DNA from: Methylobacterium frigidaeris
GTDB lineage: Bacteria; Pseudomonadota; Alphaproteobacteria; Rhizobiales; Beijerinckiaceae
NCBI RefSeq assembly: GCF_022179185.1
Contig: NZ_BPQJ01000017.1
Coordinates: forward strand, 90,035-154,034
Length of the DNA: 64,000 bases
Direction: 5' to 3'
The notes beneath the pieces are model-generated. The model saw nothing but the letters and a program-made list of their open reading frames with translations, ran no database searches and was not told the DNA's origin. Positions within the stretch are counted from its first letter, which is position 1; each line of letters opens with the position of its first letter. A program made the position numbers and the translations under genes. Below, in pieces: positions 1 through 8,763 of this stretch.

Positions 1-87
1 CGCGACTTATCCATGGCAAGAGAGAGCGGTCCAGAGCCACTTCGCCGGACGTTGCCGCTCGGCATTCAACCGATGGGATCACCGACC

Positions 88-354
88 ATGCGTGCGCGTC
101 CCTGCGCCCGACTGCCCCTGCTCGCGCTCCTGGCCGCCCTGGCCACGGCCGGCGCCCCGCTCTGCGCGAGCGCCGCCCCCGCGGTCGACAAGGCGCCGAA
201 GGCCGGACCGGGCACCACCCGCGACGTCGCAGCGACGTCGAGCGTCGCCGCGCCCGCCGCGGAGGCCGACGACGCCCAGTGCTCCACCTCCCGCAAGAAG
301 CTCTTCGTCGATGGCGAAGGCTGGATCGTGCGCCGGGTGACGACCTGCCGGTGA
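88..354 (+). CDS. small secreted protein of unknown function
   Basis: The protein is 88 residues long. It opens with two arginines, then a strongly hydrophobic Leu/Ala segment (about residues 9-24) ending in Ala-Ser-Ala-Ala, which reads as a Sec signal peptide. The mature part is an Ala/Thr-rich linker followed by a basic C-terminal block with two cysteines (about residues 66 and 87) that could form a disulfide in the periplasm. I chose the ATG at 88 because it places the signal peptide at the N-terminus; an in-frame ATG at 13 would bury it. A terminator-like hairpin follows directly. I do not recognise the family. Confidence 0.6.
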   Translation: MRARPCARLPLLALLAALATAGAPLCASAAPAVDKAPKAGPGTTRDVAATSSVAAPAAEADDAQCSTSRKKLFVDGEGWIVRRVTTCR

Positions 355-379
355 CTCGTCCGGCATCGGTGAGCGTCGG

Positions 380-408
380 GGCCCGTCTCGGTGAGGCGGG
401 CCTTTCTC
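380..408 (+). terminator. probable intrinsic terminator of the small secreted gene
   Basis: GGCCCG and CGGGCC arms (with an inner CTC/GAG pairing) enclose a short loop and are followed by TTTCTC. It lies 26 bp after the stop codon of the preceding gene and fits a Rho-independent terminator with a short T-tract. Confidence 0.55.
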
Positions 409-574
409 GTGCGGCAGAAGGGGGCTGTTTGGCAACGAGGTCCGGTTCGGCACCAGTCCGGCGTCACGCGACGGTCTTGGCTCCCCTCCTCGTCATCAAT
501 TCAGTCTCGCGTCGGGAGCGCGACTGAGGTGATGACGGAGCGGGATGAGAACAGCGTCGGCCCGAACGAGACGA

Positions 575-602
575 GGCGCCCGCAGCTTCCGCCGCGGGCG
601 CC
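575..602 (-). terminator. hairpin downstream of the MHS transporter gene
   Basis: A perfect 9-bp inverted repeat (GGCGCCCGC / GCGGGCGCC, 10-base loop) lies 25 bp beyond the stop of the transporter gene on the minus strand. There is no clear T-tract, so it may act as a transcript-stabilising or Rho-linked 3' structure rather than a true intrinsic terminator. Confidence 0.35.
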
Positions 603-626
603 CCTCTTGATCACATCATCCTCAAC

Positions 627-2324
627 TCAGTGCGCGGTATCCCGCTCGTCGAAGATGTCCCGGTCCTTGGTCTCGGGCACGAAGAGCAGGCCGAGCACGA
701 AGGTCATCAGGGCGATGACGATCGGGTACCAGAGGCCGTAATAGATGTCGCCGGTCTGGGCCACCATCGCGAAGGCGGTGGCGGGGAGCAGGCCGCCGAA
801 CCAGCCGTTGCCGATGTGGTAGGGCAGGGACATCGAGGTGTAGCGGATCCGGGTCGGGAACAGCTCGACCAGGGCCGCGGCGATCGGGCCGTAGACCATC
901 GTGACGAAGAGCACGAGGACGAACAGGAGCCCGATCACCCCGGCGACCTGCGGCCGGAAGATGTCGAACGGGTTCGACATCTTGACCACCTGGGCATCGC
1001 CCGCCTTCGGGTAGCCTGCCGCCTGGAGGGCGGAGGCCGCGGCCTTGTTGAACTCCGCCGCCGGGGATCCTGCCGCGAAGGGGACCTCGGTGCCGTTGAC
1101 CCGCACCACGGTCGGCTGGCCGGCGGGCGCGGCCTCGGTGCTGTAGCGCACCGAGGACTTGGCGAGGTAGTCGCGGGCGAGGTCGCAGGGGGCCGAGAAC
1201 ACCCGTGTGCCGACGGGGTTGAACAGGCTGCCGCACTGGGCCGGATCGGCCACCACCGTCACCTTGACGGTCTCGATCGCCTTCTCGAGGGCGGGGTTGG
1301 CCAGGGTGGTGATCTGCTTGAACACCGGGAAGAAGCTGAGCGCCGCGATCAGGCAGCCGGCCAGGATGATCGGCTTGCGGCCGATCTTGTCCGAGAGCCA
1401 GCCGAACACCACGAAGAAGCCGGTGCCGAGGAGCAGCGCCCAGGCGATCAGGAGGTTGGCCGTGTAGCCGTCGACCTTCAGGATCGATTGCAGGAAGAAC
1501 AGGGCGTAGAACTGGCCAGTGTACCAGACCACGCCCTGGCCGGCGACGAGGCCGAGCAGCGCGATCAGCGCGATCTTGGCGTTGCGCCACTGGCCGAAGG
1601 CCTCGGTGAGCGGAGCCTTCGAGGTCTTGCCCTCCTCCTTCATGCGCTGGAAGGCCGGCGACTCGTTGAGCTGCAGACGGATCCAGAGCGAGATGCCGAG
1701 CAGCAGCACCGAGACCAGGAACGGGATGCGCCAGCCCCACTCGGCGAAGGCGGCCTCGCCGGTGACGGTCCGCACCGTCAGGATCACGATCAGCGACAGG
1801 AACAGGCCGAGCGTCGCGGTGGTCTGGATCCAGCTGGTGTAGAAGCCGCGCCGGCCCATCGGCGCGTGCTCGGCGACGTAGGTCGCCGCACCCCCGTACT
1901 CGCCGCCGAGCGCCAGGCCCTGCGCCAGGCGCAGGATGATCAGGATGATCGGCGCCGCGATGCCGATCTGCGCGGCGTTGGGCAGGATGCCGACGATGAA
2001 GGTCGACAGGCCCATCAGCAGGATGGTGACGAGGAAGGTGTACTTGCGCCCGACGATGTCGCCGACGCGTCCGAACACCAGGGCGCCGAACGGCCGCACC
2101 AGGAAGCCCGCCGCGAAGGCGAGCAGCGCGAAGATGTCCCGGGTCGCCGGCGGGTAGGACGAGAAGAACTGCGCGCCGATGATGCCGGCGAGCGAGCCGT
2201 AGAGGTAGAAGTCGTACCACTCGAAGACGGTGCCGAGGGAGGAGGCCAGGATGACCTTCTTCTCCTCCCGCGTCATCGGGCGCGCGGCATCGCCGGCTTG
2301 CCCGAGGGCGGCTGAGCTTGCCAT
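627..2324 (-). CDS. MFS transporter, metabolite:H+ symporter (MHS) family
   Basis: This is a 565-residue inner-membrane protein. The MHS signature is clear: FEWYDFYLYG in the first membrane segment, then the RPFGALVFGRVGD...GRK loop after TM2, a GGEYGG motif in TM4, and NESPAFQRMK after TM6. Members import carboxylates or betaines with protons, but the substrate cannot be read from sequence. About 130 residues between TM8 and TM9 (roughly 315-445) form an extra hydrophilic insert with two cysteines, which makes the protein longer than the usual 430-450. The ATG at 2324 is preceded by AAGGAGGA, a near-perfect Shine-Dalgarno site, so I prefer it to the upstream in-frame start at 2465. It appears to be transcribed alone. 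Confidence 0.88.
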   Translation of the reverse strand: MASSAALGQAGDAARPMTREEKKVILASSLGTVFEWYDFYLYGSLAGIIGAQFFSSYPPATRDIFALLAFAAGFLVRPFGALVFGRVGDIVGRKYTFLVTILLMGLSTFIVGILPNAAQIGIAAPIILIILRLAQGLALGGEYGGAATYVAEHAPMGRRGFYTSWIQTTATLGLFLSLIVILTVRTVTGEAAFAEWGWRIPFLVSVLLLGISLWIRLQLNESPAFQRMKEEGKTSKAPLTEAFGQWRNAKIALIALLGLVAGQGVVWYTGQFYALFFLQSILKVDGYTANLLIAWALLLGTGFFVVFGWLSDKIGRKPIILAGCLIAALSFFPVFKQITTLANPALEKAIETVKVTVVADPAQCGSLFNPVGTRVFSAPCDLARDYLAKSSVRYSTEAAPAGQPTVVRVNGTEVPFAAGSPAAEFNKAAASALQAAGYPKAGDAQVVKMSNPFDIFRPQVAGVIGLLFVLVLFVTMVYGPIAAALVELFPTRIRYTSMSLPYHIGNGWFGGLLPATAFAMVAQTGDIYYGLWYPIVIALMTFVLGLLFVPETKDRDIFDERDTAH

Positions 2325-3017
2325 AGGGTGTGTCCTCCTTGGGGAGCGTTTCCTTGAGGGACGGCACGCATCGTCCGCGCGAATCTTCGCCGCGTCGGAA
2401 TCCGCGTTGGAGTGTGAACCGGGTGTCCGGCGGCGCCTTCCGCCGGGCGAGGGGATTGAAACCACCCGCTCGCGCGTGATCCGCCGCTGACACGAATCGT
2501 TAAGCCAGCCCTGCGCCGCGGCCCATCCGACAATTCGTCGTGAGACTTAGGTCGTGAGACTTCCGTCGGGGGGCCGAACCTGATCCCGATCGGCGTGACG
2601 GACCGCCGCGGTTCTGACGCCGCCATTCTCGAACCTCCGACCACGCCCGTCCTCGGCCCAGCTCGCCAGCGGCAAGCTCGGCGATCTTCCGGCCGATGGC
2701 CGCAGGAGGATCGCCGCCGCGCCGGAACCAGGGCGCGGACCGACGGGTCCATGCCGAAACCCGAAGCGGAGGCCGTCGTCACCCCACCCAAGCCGTTTGG
2801 GATTCCGTCGAAGGCGATGGCCGGCTTTGCTTTGCGTGGATCGGCCGCCAGGGTCATGTGGCGCTTCAGGAGATCGGAGCCTGCCCGTCCATAGCCTTGA
2901 CGAAGCGGAAGGCATGGTTGGGCGAGACCGCTCACAATATGGCTTGCAAGAGATTGCAAACTGAAGATTCTTCGCATAAGCCGTGTTTCTGTATCGTCCC
3001 AGAGAGCACGGATTGCG
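2325..3017. other. 693-bp intergenic region with falling G+C
   Basis: No convincing gene is visible. A 12-bp direct repeat GTCGTGAGACTT occurs twice around 2537-2562. Open frames on both strands (for example 2595-2894) lack a ribosome binding site and recognisable similarity. The last 120 bases become AT-rich, leading into the atypical gene at 3018, so the boundary of an acquired segment probably lies here. Confidence 0.5.
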
Positions 3018-5099
3018 ATGATTGCGGATGAAATCATCAAACAATGGTCGCTTGCTCTTCAGACTGAAAATGAATCTGACAACAATAAAATATATGATTA
3101 CATAAATTCCAATTCTGAAAGCGAAGATTTCTGGCATGTTCCTCTGCGGATTACATATTTTATTCACAAGTGCAACGATTTTGCGTCTCTTTTGCGCGTG
3201 TCAGAACGTTTTATGTCGTATCCCGATTTTTGGGACCATTGCATCAAAGACCTGTCCTACAATGTAAGTATATATTGCAATTCTCCCGGAAAAGCCGTTC
3301 CGCATCTAGATGCTGCGCGTCGCGCCGGAAAACTTTCCGGCGAGATGATGCTTTTTTCCGCCGTACAACACGCGCGCGTTGGCGAAATGGATCCAGCGTT
3401 TGATTTGATTACAGAGACGAGCTCTCGTTTCCCAGAGATGGCAGCAGAAACACAAATACACAGCCAATTTATCAATTTGCTGTCTCGTTTTGGATATGAC
3501 GAGGCAATTCGAATGCTGGCAGAAATCAAGCGGCGGTTTTCCAATGCCAGCATCGTCGATGTCGAAAAGGAAATCATCCGAGCCCTGGACACAGGCACGC
3601 CCTATCTACTCCTCCGTCTCGGTGACGGAGAAGGATCGTGCACCATTGTCAGCGACGAGGATGAAAACGAGTACCGCGATTATTATAGAGCAAATCGAAA
3701 AGAATTTACAGAAATCTGGTTCAAAAATCCATCCATAGTCGATGATCATGAATTTTTGGGAGCGATAAAAGCATTTAACGACGCCATTCCTGCGGCAGAC
3801 TGCTTGGGCGGCATCTACGCGGAGGCAATCGACCACGAATATGGGATCGGCTCGCGGCGTGGCATCGCGTGGGTTGTTAACACGATGCGGAAAGCCTTGG
3901 CACTGTCCACCCACGACCCGGCCTGGGCTGCACGAACCTCGGTGCATAGCCTGGTATTGCACTACGACTTGGTGCTCAGTGGAACCCTGGCGCGCGTTCT
4001 GCGCGGCCGTGCCAAAATCGGGCTCATCAGCTGCCACGATGACCTCCCCGAGGCGCTTCAACGCACCTACGGGATCGGTGAGGTCGAGCACTTCAAGGTG
4101 CCCGGCGAGCAAAGCCACCGGGCGACTCTCGGCGACCGCTCGGTCGAAGGCGCGCACTGGCCGCATCGATTCCGCGAGTTGTGCGCTGAGCTTGACCGAC
4201 CAATCGATCGGCGCGGGCAGCTGTTTCTAGTAGCGGCTGGAATACTTGGAAAGATCTATGCACACAAGCTAAAGCAGAGCGGTGCCGTTGTCATTGATAT
4301 CGGCGCAGTAGCAGACCTGTGGATGGGAAAAATCACTCGCACATTCCCCGATCTTCCGCCAGATCTGGCGCTCAAGCCGAAATTTGCACCTATCAATCTG
4401 ATCGATGTCGGCGGGTTAGGCGGTATTGGCGCTGAATGGCAGCCCTATCTCGACCGGATCCGTCCAGTCATATTCGAGCCGAACCCGCCCGAAGCAGCCG
4501 CCATCCGGGAGCGTATGGGCAGCGTCAGGGGCGCATTGATCGTCGAGCGGGCGCTGAGCAACCGCCGAGAGCAGCGCACGCTCAACGTCGCCAAGAGCCT
4601 CGGATGCACATCGTTGCTCACACCAAACAGCAGCTTGCTCTGGCGCTATTCGATCGAGCCAGCATTTCGAATCACTCACACGGTCCAGGTTGATTGTGTG
4701 CGCTATGATTCCCTCGTCGGTCGCGGCGAGGTACCCCTACCCGACGCTATCAAAATCGACGTCCAGGGGTTTGAGTACGAAGTTCTTGAAGGATTTGGAG
4801 ACACCCTATTTAACTGCCTTGGCATCAAACTAGAAGCACATCTCTATCCTATCTATGAAGGACAGAAACTTTTGCACGATCTCGTGCGGCTGCTGAACCG
4901 TTTCGGGCTTGCATTGCGCAAAATCATACCCGTCGATCATTTTGATGGCGATATCGTCGAGGTGGATGCTTGGTTCACCTGTGATGCGGCCCGATCTGCA
5001 GCGCTCGATTCGGAGAGAGCGGCAAAATTAGCGTTCATCGAGACGGTCTGGGAGCTGCCTGCACACCGTCGCATATTTGGAGCCGATCAGTTTGCCTGA
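3018..5099 (+). CDS. multidomain FkbM-family methyltransferase with GT-D-like middle domain
   Basis: The protein has 693 residues and no signal peptide. Residues 1-190 are helical and TPR-like. Around residue 200 the motif LLRLGDGEG resembles the R-x-GDGE signature of GT-D-fold (DUF1792-type) glycosyltransferases. From about 458 to the end is an FkbM (Methyltransf_21) domain: a glycine-rich SAM loop (LIDVGGLGGIG), an acidic FEPNP strand end and the KIDVQGFEYEVLEG motif. Such fusions modify surface glycans or glycosylated flagellin and S-layer material. Codon use is unlike the neighbours: bases 3018-3830 are very AT-rich, the middle is nearer the genome average, and 4770-4900 dips again, which suggests horizontal origin and a mosaic history. 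The methyltransferase call is firm; the GT-D call is moderate. Confidence 0.8.
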   Translation: MIADEIIKQWSLALQTENESDNNKIYDYINSNSESEDFWHVPLRITYFIHKCNDFASLLRVSERFMSYPDFWDHCIKDLSYNVSIYCNSPGKAVPHLDAARRAGKLSGEMMLFSAVQHARVGEMDPAFDLITETSSRFPEMAAETQIHSQFINLLSRFGYDEAIRMLAEIKRRFSNASIVDVEKEIIRALDTGTPYLLLRLGDGEGSCTIVSDEDENEYRDYYRANRKEFTEIWFKNPSIVDDHEFLGAIKAFNDAIPAADCLGGIYAEAIDHEYGIGSRRGIAWVVNTMRKALALSTHDPAWAARTSVHSLVLHYDLVLSGTLARVLRGRAKIGLISCHDDLPEALQRTYGIGEVEHFKVPGEQSHRATLGDRSVEGAHWPHRFRELCAELDRPIDRRGQLFLVAAGILGKIYAHKLKQSGAVVIDIGAVADLWMGKITRTFPDLPPDLALKPKFAPINLIDVGGLGGIGAEWQPYLDRIRPVIFEPNPPEAAAIRERMGSVRGALIVERALSNRREQRTLNVAKSLGCTSLLTPNSSLLWRYSIEPAFRITHTVQVDCVRYDSLVGRGEVPLPDAIKIDVQGFEYEVLEGFGDTLFNCLGIKLEAHLYPIYEGQKLLHDLVRLLNRFGLALRKIIPVDHFDGDIVEVDAWFTCDAARSAALDSERAAKLAFIETVWELPAHRRIFGADQFA

Positions 5100-5296
5100 T
5101 CGTTGACCCCAGAGCACCACGCCGGCACCTGACTGACGGGAGGATTTGTAGAGCGGGCTGGTCGCGACAGGACAGCCGACTGAGCCTCGACCCAGCATAT
5201 CCGCACTCTGCCACGGCTGGCGCGGCCCCCCGACGGGAACGAGGATGGCGCCCCGGCATTGACCCCTGCGAGTGCCGGGAGCCGGGAAGACACACG

Positions 5297-5767
5297 ATGC
5301 GTCGCGACCTGATCGTCCTCACCCTCGCCGTCACCCTGGTGGGCGCCGGCGCCGAGGCGCAGCCGCTGCGCGGCCCCGGAACCCCGGGGCAGGGCGGGCG
5401 TGCCCACGTCGCGCCGGCCCATCACGGTCGCGCCGCCATCTACGATGTCCGCGGGCGGCACGGCCGGGGCGGAGGATTCCACGGTCGGCGGTTCGCGGCC
5501 TATGGCGGCACCACCTTCGCGGCCCCCCTCGGCCTCTACGGTGGAGCCGGCGTCCTCGAGCCGGGCCTCGTCGCCGAACCCTACTTCAAGCTGCCGCGCC
5601 CGAGCGAGCTCGTCCCCTCCGCCTGGGGCGAGGGCACCTACGGCATCCCGACCGTCTCCGGCATCCCGGCCCAGCCGAAGGCCGATCCGGTGCTCTACGT
5701 CATCAATGGTGGCCAGCGGCCGGTCGGCGGCGCCCGGGTGGTCCCGGTCGAGGCACCGCGGCGCTAG
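5297..5767 (+). CDS. secreted protein of unknown function, Gly/His/Arg-rich
   Basis: The protein has 156 residues and an N-terminal MRR followed by a hydrophobic stretch ending AEAQ, a good Sec signal peptide (cut near residue 22). The next 60 residues are rich in Gly, Arg and His; the C-terminal half has Pro and Tyr and ends with a valine-rich strand. GGGAAGA lies upstream of the ATG. No catalytic motif is visible. It lies alone between the FkbM gene and the kinase gene, with a gap of 182 bp to the latter. Confidence 0.65.
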   Translation: MRRDLIVLTLAVTLVGAGAEAQPLRGPGTPGQGGRAHVAPAHHGRAAIYDVRGRHGRGGGFHGRRFAAYGGTTFAAPLGLYGGAGVLEPGLVAEPYFKLPRPSELVPSAWGEGTYGIPTVSGIPAQPKADPVLYVINGGQRPVGGARVVPVEAPRR

Positions 5768-5949
5768 GAGAGCGCCCGACCGCGACTTTTGCTCGCAGCC
5801 ACCCGGTACGGGATGAGGTTTGCGGCCGGGCGGTCGGTGCTCGCCTGCCGAGATATGATTTGTTATGGTCTCCCGGTGACACAGACCTCACCTCCCGCGT
5901 CGCCGACGCTGCACCGCCGGACCCGCGCCGGGCGCGGGCGGTCGGGCGC

Positions 5950-6762
5950 ATGAGCGGACCGGAGGCGAGGATCGACGCGATCCCGCCCGCCGGTCCGGCG
6001 GGCCTCGACGGCTCGGCGGACCTCGGCGACGAGACTGCCGCCTTACGCCGGGAAGTCGCCGCCCTGCGCCGGGCCTTGGCCGAGCGCGACGCGTTCCTGG
6101 CCGGCGTCGCGCACGAATTGCGCAACCCGATGACCCCGATCCTCGGCCAGGTCGAGCGCCTGACCGGCGCCGCCGCGCGCGAGGCGCCGGAGGGCCGGGT
6201 GGCGCAGGGGCTGGCGCAGCTGCGCTGGCTCGTCGAGCGCTACGTCCGCCGCGCCACGACCCTCCTCGACGTCTCCCGGGCGCAGACCGGGCAGCTCGCG
6301 CTGCTCGCCGCCCCGGTGCCCCTCGCCGAGGTGGTGGAGGAGGTGGTGGCGTCCTTGAGCCCGATGGCGGCCCATGCCGGCAGCACGGTCACGGTCGCGG
6401 TACCGGACGACCTGGTGCTGTCCTGCGAGCGCCTCGCCCTCGATCAGATCCTCGACAACCTCGTCACCAACGCGATCAAGTACGGCGATGGCGGCGCGAT
6501 CGCGGTCTCGGCGACCCGGGAGGCGGGGACGGCGCGGATTCGGGTGAGCGATCGCGGCATCGGCATCGCCGAGACCGACCAGGCCCGCATCTTCGAGCGC
6601 TTCGAGCGCGCCGTGGGCGATCCGAGCACCGCACCGGTCGGCTTCGGGGTCGGCCTGTGGCTGGTGCGCCGCCTCGCCGAGGCGATGGGCGGCGGCGTCG
6701 CGCTCGACAGTCGCCCTGGCGAAGGCGCGACCTTCACGGTAACGCTTCCCCTTCACGCGTAG
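5950..6762 (+). CDS. soluble sensor histidine kinase (HisKA-HATPase)
   Basis: The protein has 270 residues and no membrane segment. A short coiled coil (about 28-48) precedes a HisKA dimerisation domain with the H-box FLAGVAHELRNP (phospho-acceptor His near residue 54). The HATPase_c domain has the N-box ILDNLVTNAIKYG, G1 DRGIGI and G2 FGVGLWLV. With no sensor domain of its own it probably receives input from a partner, and the KaiC-like ATPase 41 bp downstream is the obvious candidate; a receiver gene follows that. The three genes run in one direction with almost no gaps. I chose the start at 5950 because frames further upstream read through the preceding gene's region without coding character. 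Confidence 0.82.
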   Translation: MSGPEARIDAIPPAGPAGLDGSADLGDETAALRREVAALRRALAERDAFLAGVAHELRNPMTPILGQVERLTGAAAREAPEGRVAQGLAQLRWLVERYVRRATTLLDVSRAQTGQLALLAAPVPLAEVVEEVVASLSPMAAHAGSTVTVAVPDDLVLSCERLALDQILDNLVTNAIKYGDGGAIAVSATREAGTARIRVSDRGIGIAETDQARIFERFERAVGDPSTAPVGFGVGLWLVRRLAEAMGGGVALDSRPGEGATFTVTLPLHA

Positions 6763-6803
6763 ACGATCGACGAGCCGACGATCGCAGCAACCGAGAGCAC
6801 AGG

Positions 6804-8333
6804 ATGACGGGGGCGGAACCCAGCATGGGACAGGCGGGTGCCTACGGTGAGCTGGAGCGGGTTCCGACCGGCATCGCCGGCCTCGACGAGATCCTCGGCG
6901 GCGGGCTGTTTCGCGGCGGCGTCTACATCGTCCAGGGCACGCCGGGCTCGGGCAAAACCATCTTCGGCAACCACGCCTGCTACACGCATGCCGGATCCTC
7001 CGCCGGATCCTCTGCGGGTGCCTCGCCCGAGCACCGGGCGCTCTACGTCACGCTGCTGGCCGAGAGCCATTCGCGGATGCTCGGCCACATCGCGCCCCTC
7101 GGCTTCTTCGTCCCTGAGCTGATCCCCGACCGGATCACGTACTTGAGCGCCTTCCGCACCCTGCAGGACGAGGGGCTCGCCGGGCTCCTGACCCTGCTGC
7201 GCCGGGAGACCGCCATCCGCGAGGCGAGCCTGCTCGTCCTCGACGGCCTGGTGGCGGCGGAGGAGACCGCCGCCTCGACCCTCGAGTTCAAGACCTTCAT
7301 CCACGAATTGCAGACCCAGGCCGCCGCGACCGGCGCCACCGCCCTCCTCCTCACCAGCGCCTCGGCCGGGGCCGACATGGTGGCGGCCGAGCACACGATG
7401 GTCGACGGCCTCATCGCCCTGTCGAGCCGGCTCAGCGGATGGCGGGCCGAGCGCGAGCTGGAGGTGCGCAAGTTCCGCGGCAGCGGCTTCCTGCGCGGGC
7501 GCCACAGCTTCCGCATCACCGATGACGGCATCCGGGTGTTTCCGCGCATCGAGGCGCGCCTCCGGCTGCCGAGCCGGCGCGACCACGTCGAGGGGGCGCC
7601 GCTCACCACCGGGTCGCCCGCCCTCGACGCGATGCTGGGCGGCGGCCTGCCGAACCACTCCACCACCCTCGTCGGCGGTCCCTCCGGCATCGGCAAGACC
7701 ACGCTCGGCCTGCAATTCCTCGGCGCCGACCCGGAGGCGCCGGGCCTGCTCTGCGGCTTCTACGAGAGCGAGGCGGCGATCCGCGCGAAGGCGCGGGCGC
7801 TCGACCTGCCCGTCGCCGGCCTGATCGAGGACGGCCGGGTCGGGGTGATGTGGCAGCCCGCGACCGAGGGGCTGATCGACGAGATCTGCACCGATCTGCT
7901 GGGGACGATCCGGAACCGGGGGGTCCGGCGCGTGTTCATCGACGGTCTGGACGCGATGTGCCGGATCGCAGGGGATCAGGACCGGATCGTCCGTATCTTC
8001 GCCGCCCTCACGGCGGAGTTCAGGGCGCTGGGCGTGACGGCGATGTACACCCGGGAGACCGACCTGCGCGGCACCTTCCTCGACGCACCCTCCGGCGAGC
8101 CCTCCCTGCGGCAGACCTCCAGCGTCGCCGAGAACGTGGTGCTGATGCGCTCCTGCGCCCTGCGCTCCGGCGTCCACCGCCTGATCGCCGTCGCGAAGGC
8201 CCGGGACGCCCGGATCGATCCCCGGATGCGCGTCTTCGACATCCGGCCGGGCGGCCTGTCGATCGACGACGGCCCCGAACGGGCCGAGGCGATCCTGGCC
8301 GATCGCGACGCCGCGGACCACGGCGGAGAGTAG
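6804..8333 (+). CDS. KaiC-like double RecA-domain ATPase
   Basis: The protein has 509 residues and two tandem RecA/KaiC domains. The first has the opening PTGIAGLDEILGGG and Walker A GTPGSGKT (about 46-53). The second opens LTTGSPALDAMLGGG with Walker A GGPSGIGKT (about 290). Walker-B-like strands LLVLDGL and VFIDGLD are present. It is a cytoplasmic ATPase of the KaiC/RadA superfamily; outside cyanobacteria these act as signalling switches with kinases rather than as clocks. It is sandwiched between a kinase and a receiver gene (4 bp to the latter), implying one phosphorelay unit. A 12-bp duplication (GCCGGATCCTCC-like, near 6990-7013) adds a Ser/Ala-Gly repeat inside domain 1. Confidence 0.85.
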   Translation: MTGAEPSMGQAGAYGELERVPTGIAGLDEILGGGLFRGGVYIVQGTPGSGKTIFGNHACYTHAGSSAGSSAGASPEHRALYVTLLAESHSRMLGHIAPLGFFVPELIPDRITYLSAFRTLQDEGLAGLLTLLRRETAIREASLLVLDGLVAAEETAASTLEFKTFIHELQTQAAATGATALLLTSASAGADMVAAEHTMVDGLIALSSRLSGWRAERELEVRKFRGSGFLRGRHSFRITDDGIRVFPRIEARLRLPSRRDHVEGAPLTTGSPALDAMLGGGLPNHSTTLVGGPSGIGKTTLGLQFLGADPEAPGLLCGFYESEAAIRAKARALDLPVAGLIEDGRVGVMWQPATEGLIDEICTDLLGTIRNRGVRRVFIDGLDAMCRIAGDQDRIVRIFAALTAEFRALGVTAMYTRETDLRGTFLDAPSGEPSLRQTSSVAENVVLMRSCALRSGVHRLIAVAKARDARIDPRMRVFDIRPGGLSIDDGPERAEAILADRDAADHGGE

Positions 8334-8337
8334 GCCT

Positions 8338-8712
8338 GTGGCGACGGTGCTCATCGTGGACGACGAGTTCGGCATCGCCGAGTTGCTGGACGCCGTCCTC
8401 TCCGACGACGGCCACACGGTGGTCACCGCCGCCAACGGGCGGCAAGGCCTCGCCCGCGTCGAAGCCGGCCGGCCCGACCTGATCTTCCTCGACTTCATGA
8501 TGCCGGTGATGGACGGGCCGGCGATGCTGGCCGCCCTCGCGGCCGATCCGGAGACGCGCGGGATCCCGGTCGTGCTGATGAGCTCGATGCCGGAAGACAC
8601 CGTGCGGGAGCGCGCGACCGGCCAGGCCGCCTTCCTGCGCAAGCCCTTCCGGATCAGGCAGGTGCACGACCTCGTGGCGACGCTGCTGGCGGGAGGTGGC
8701 AGCGATCATTGA
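8338..8712 (+). CDS. single-domain response regulator
   Basis: The protein has 124 residues and consists of one receiver domain: acidic pair VDDE near residues 9-11, phospho-acceptor Asp in IFLDFMMP (about 53), Ser in LMSSM and Lys in FLRKPF. It starts with GTG, 4 bp after the KaiC-like gene stop. There is no output domain, so it likely works by protein contact, as a phosphate sink or by relay to another protein. Its kinase is most probably the one encoded at 5950. Confidence 0.87.
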   Translation: MATVLIVDDEFGIAELLDAVLSDDGHTVVTAANGRQGLARVEAGRPDLIFLDFMMPVMDGPAMLAALAADPETRGIPVVLMSSMPEDTVRERATGQAAFLRKPFRIRQVHDLVATLLAGGGSDH

Positions 8713-8763
8713 CGGAGTCAACTATTTCGGCGATCCTGCCACAGGTGGACAGGGGCTAAGCCG

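Noticed and set aside
2595..2894. Open frame in the region before the FkbM gene
   Set aside because: No ribosome binding site, no family similarity and low-complexity composition; other frames are equally open.
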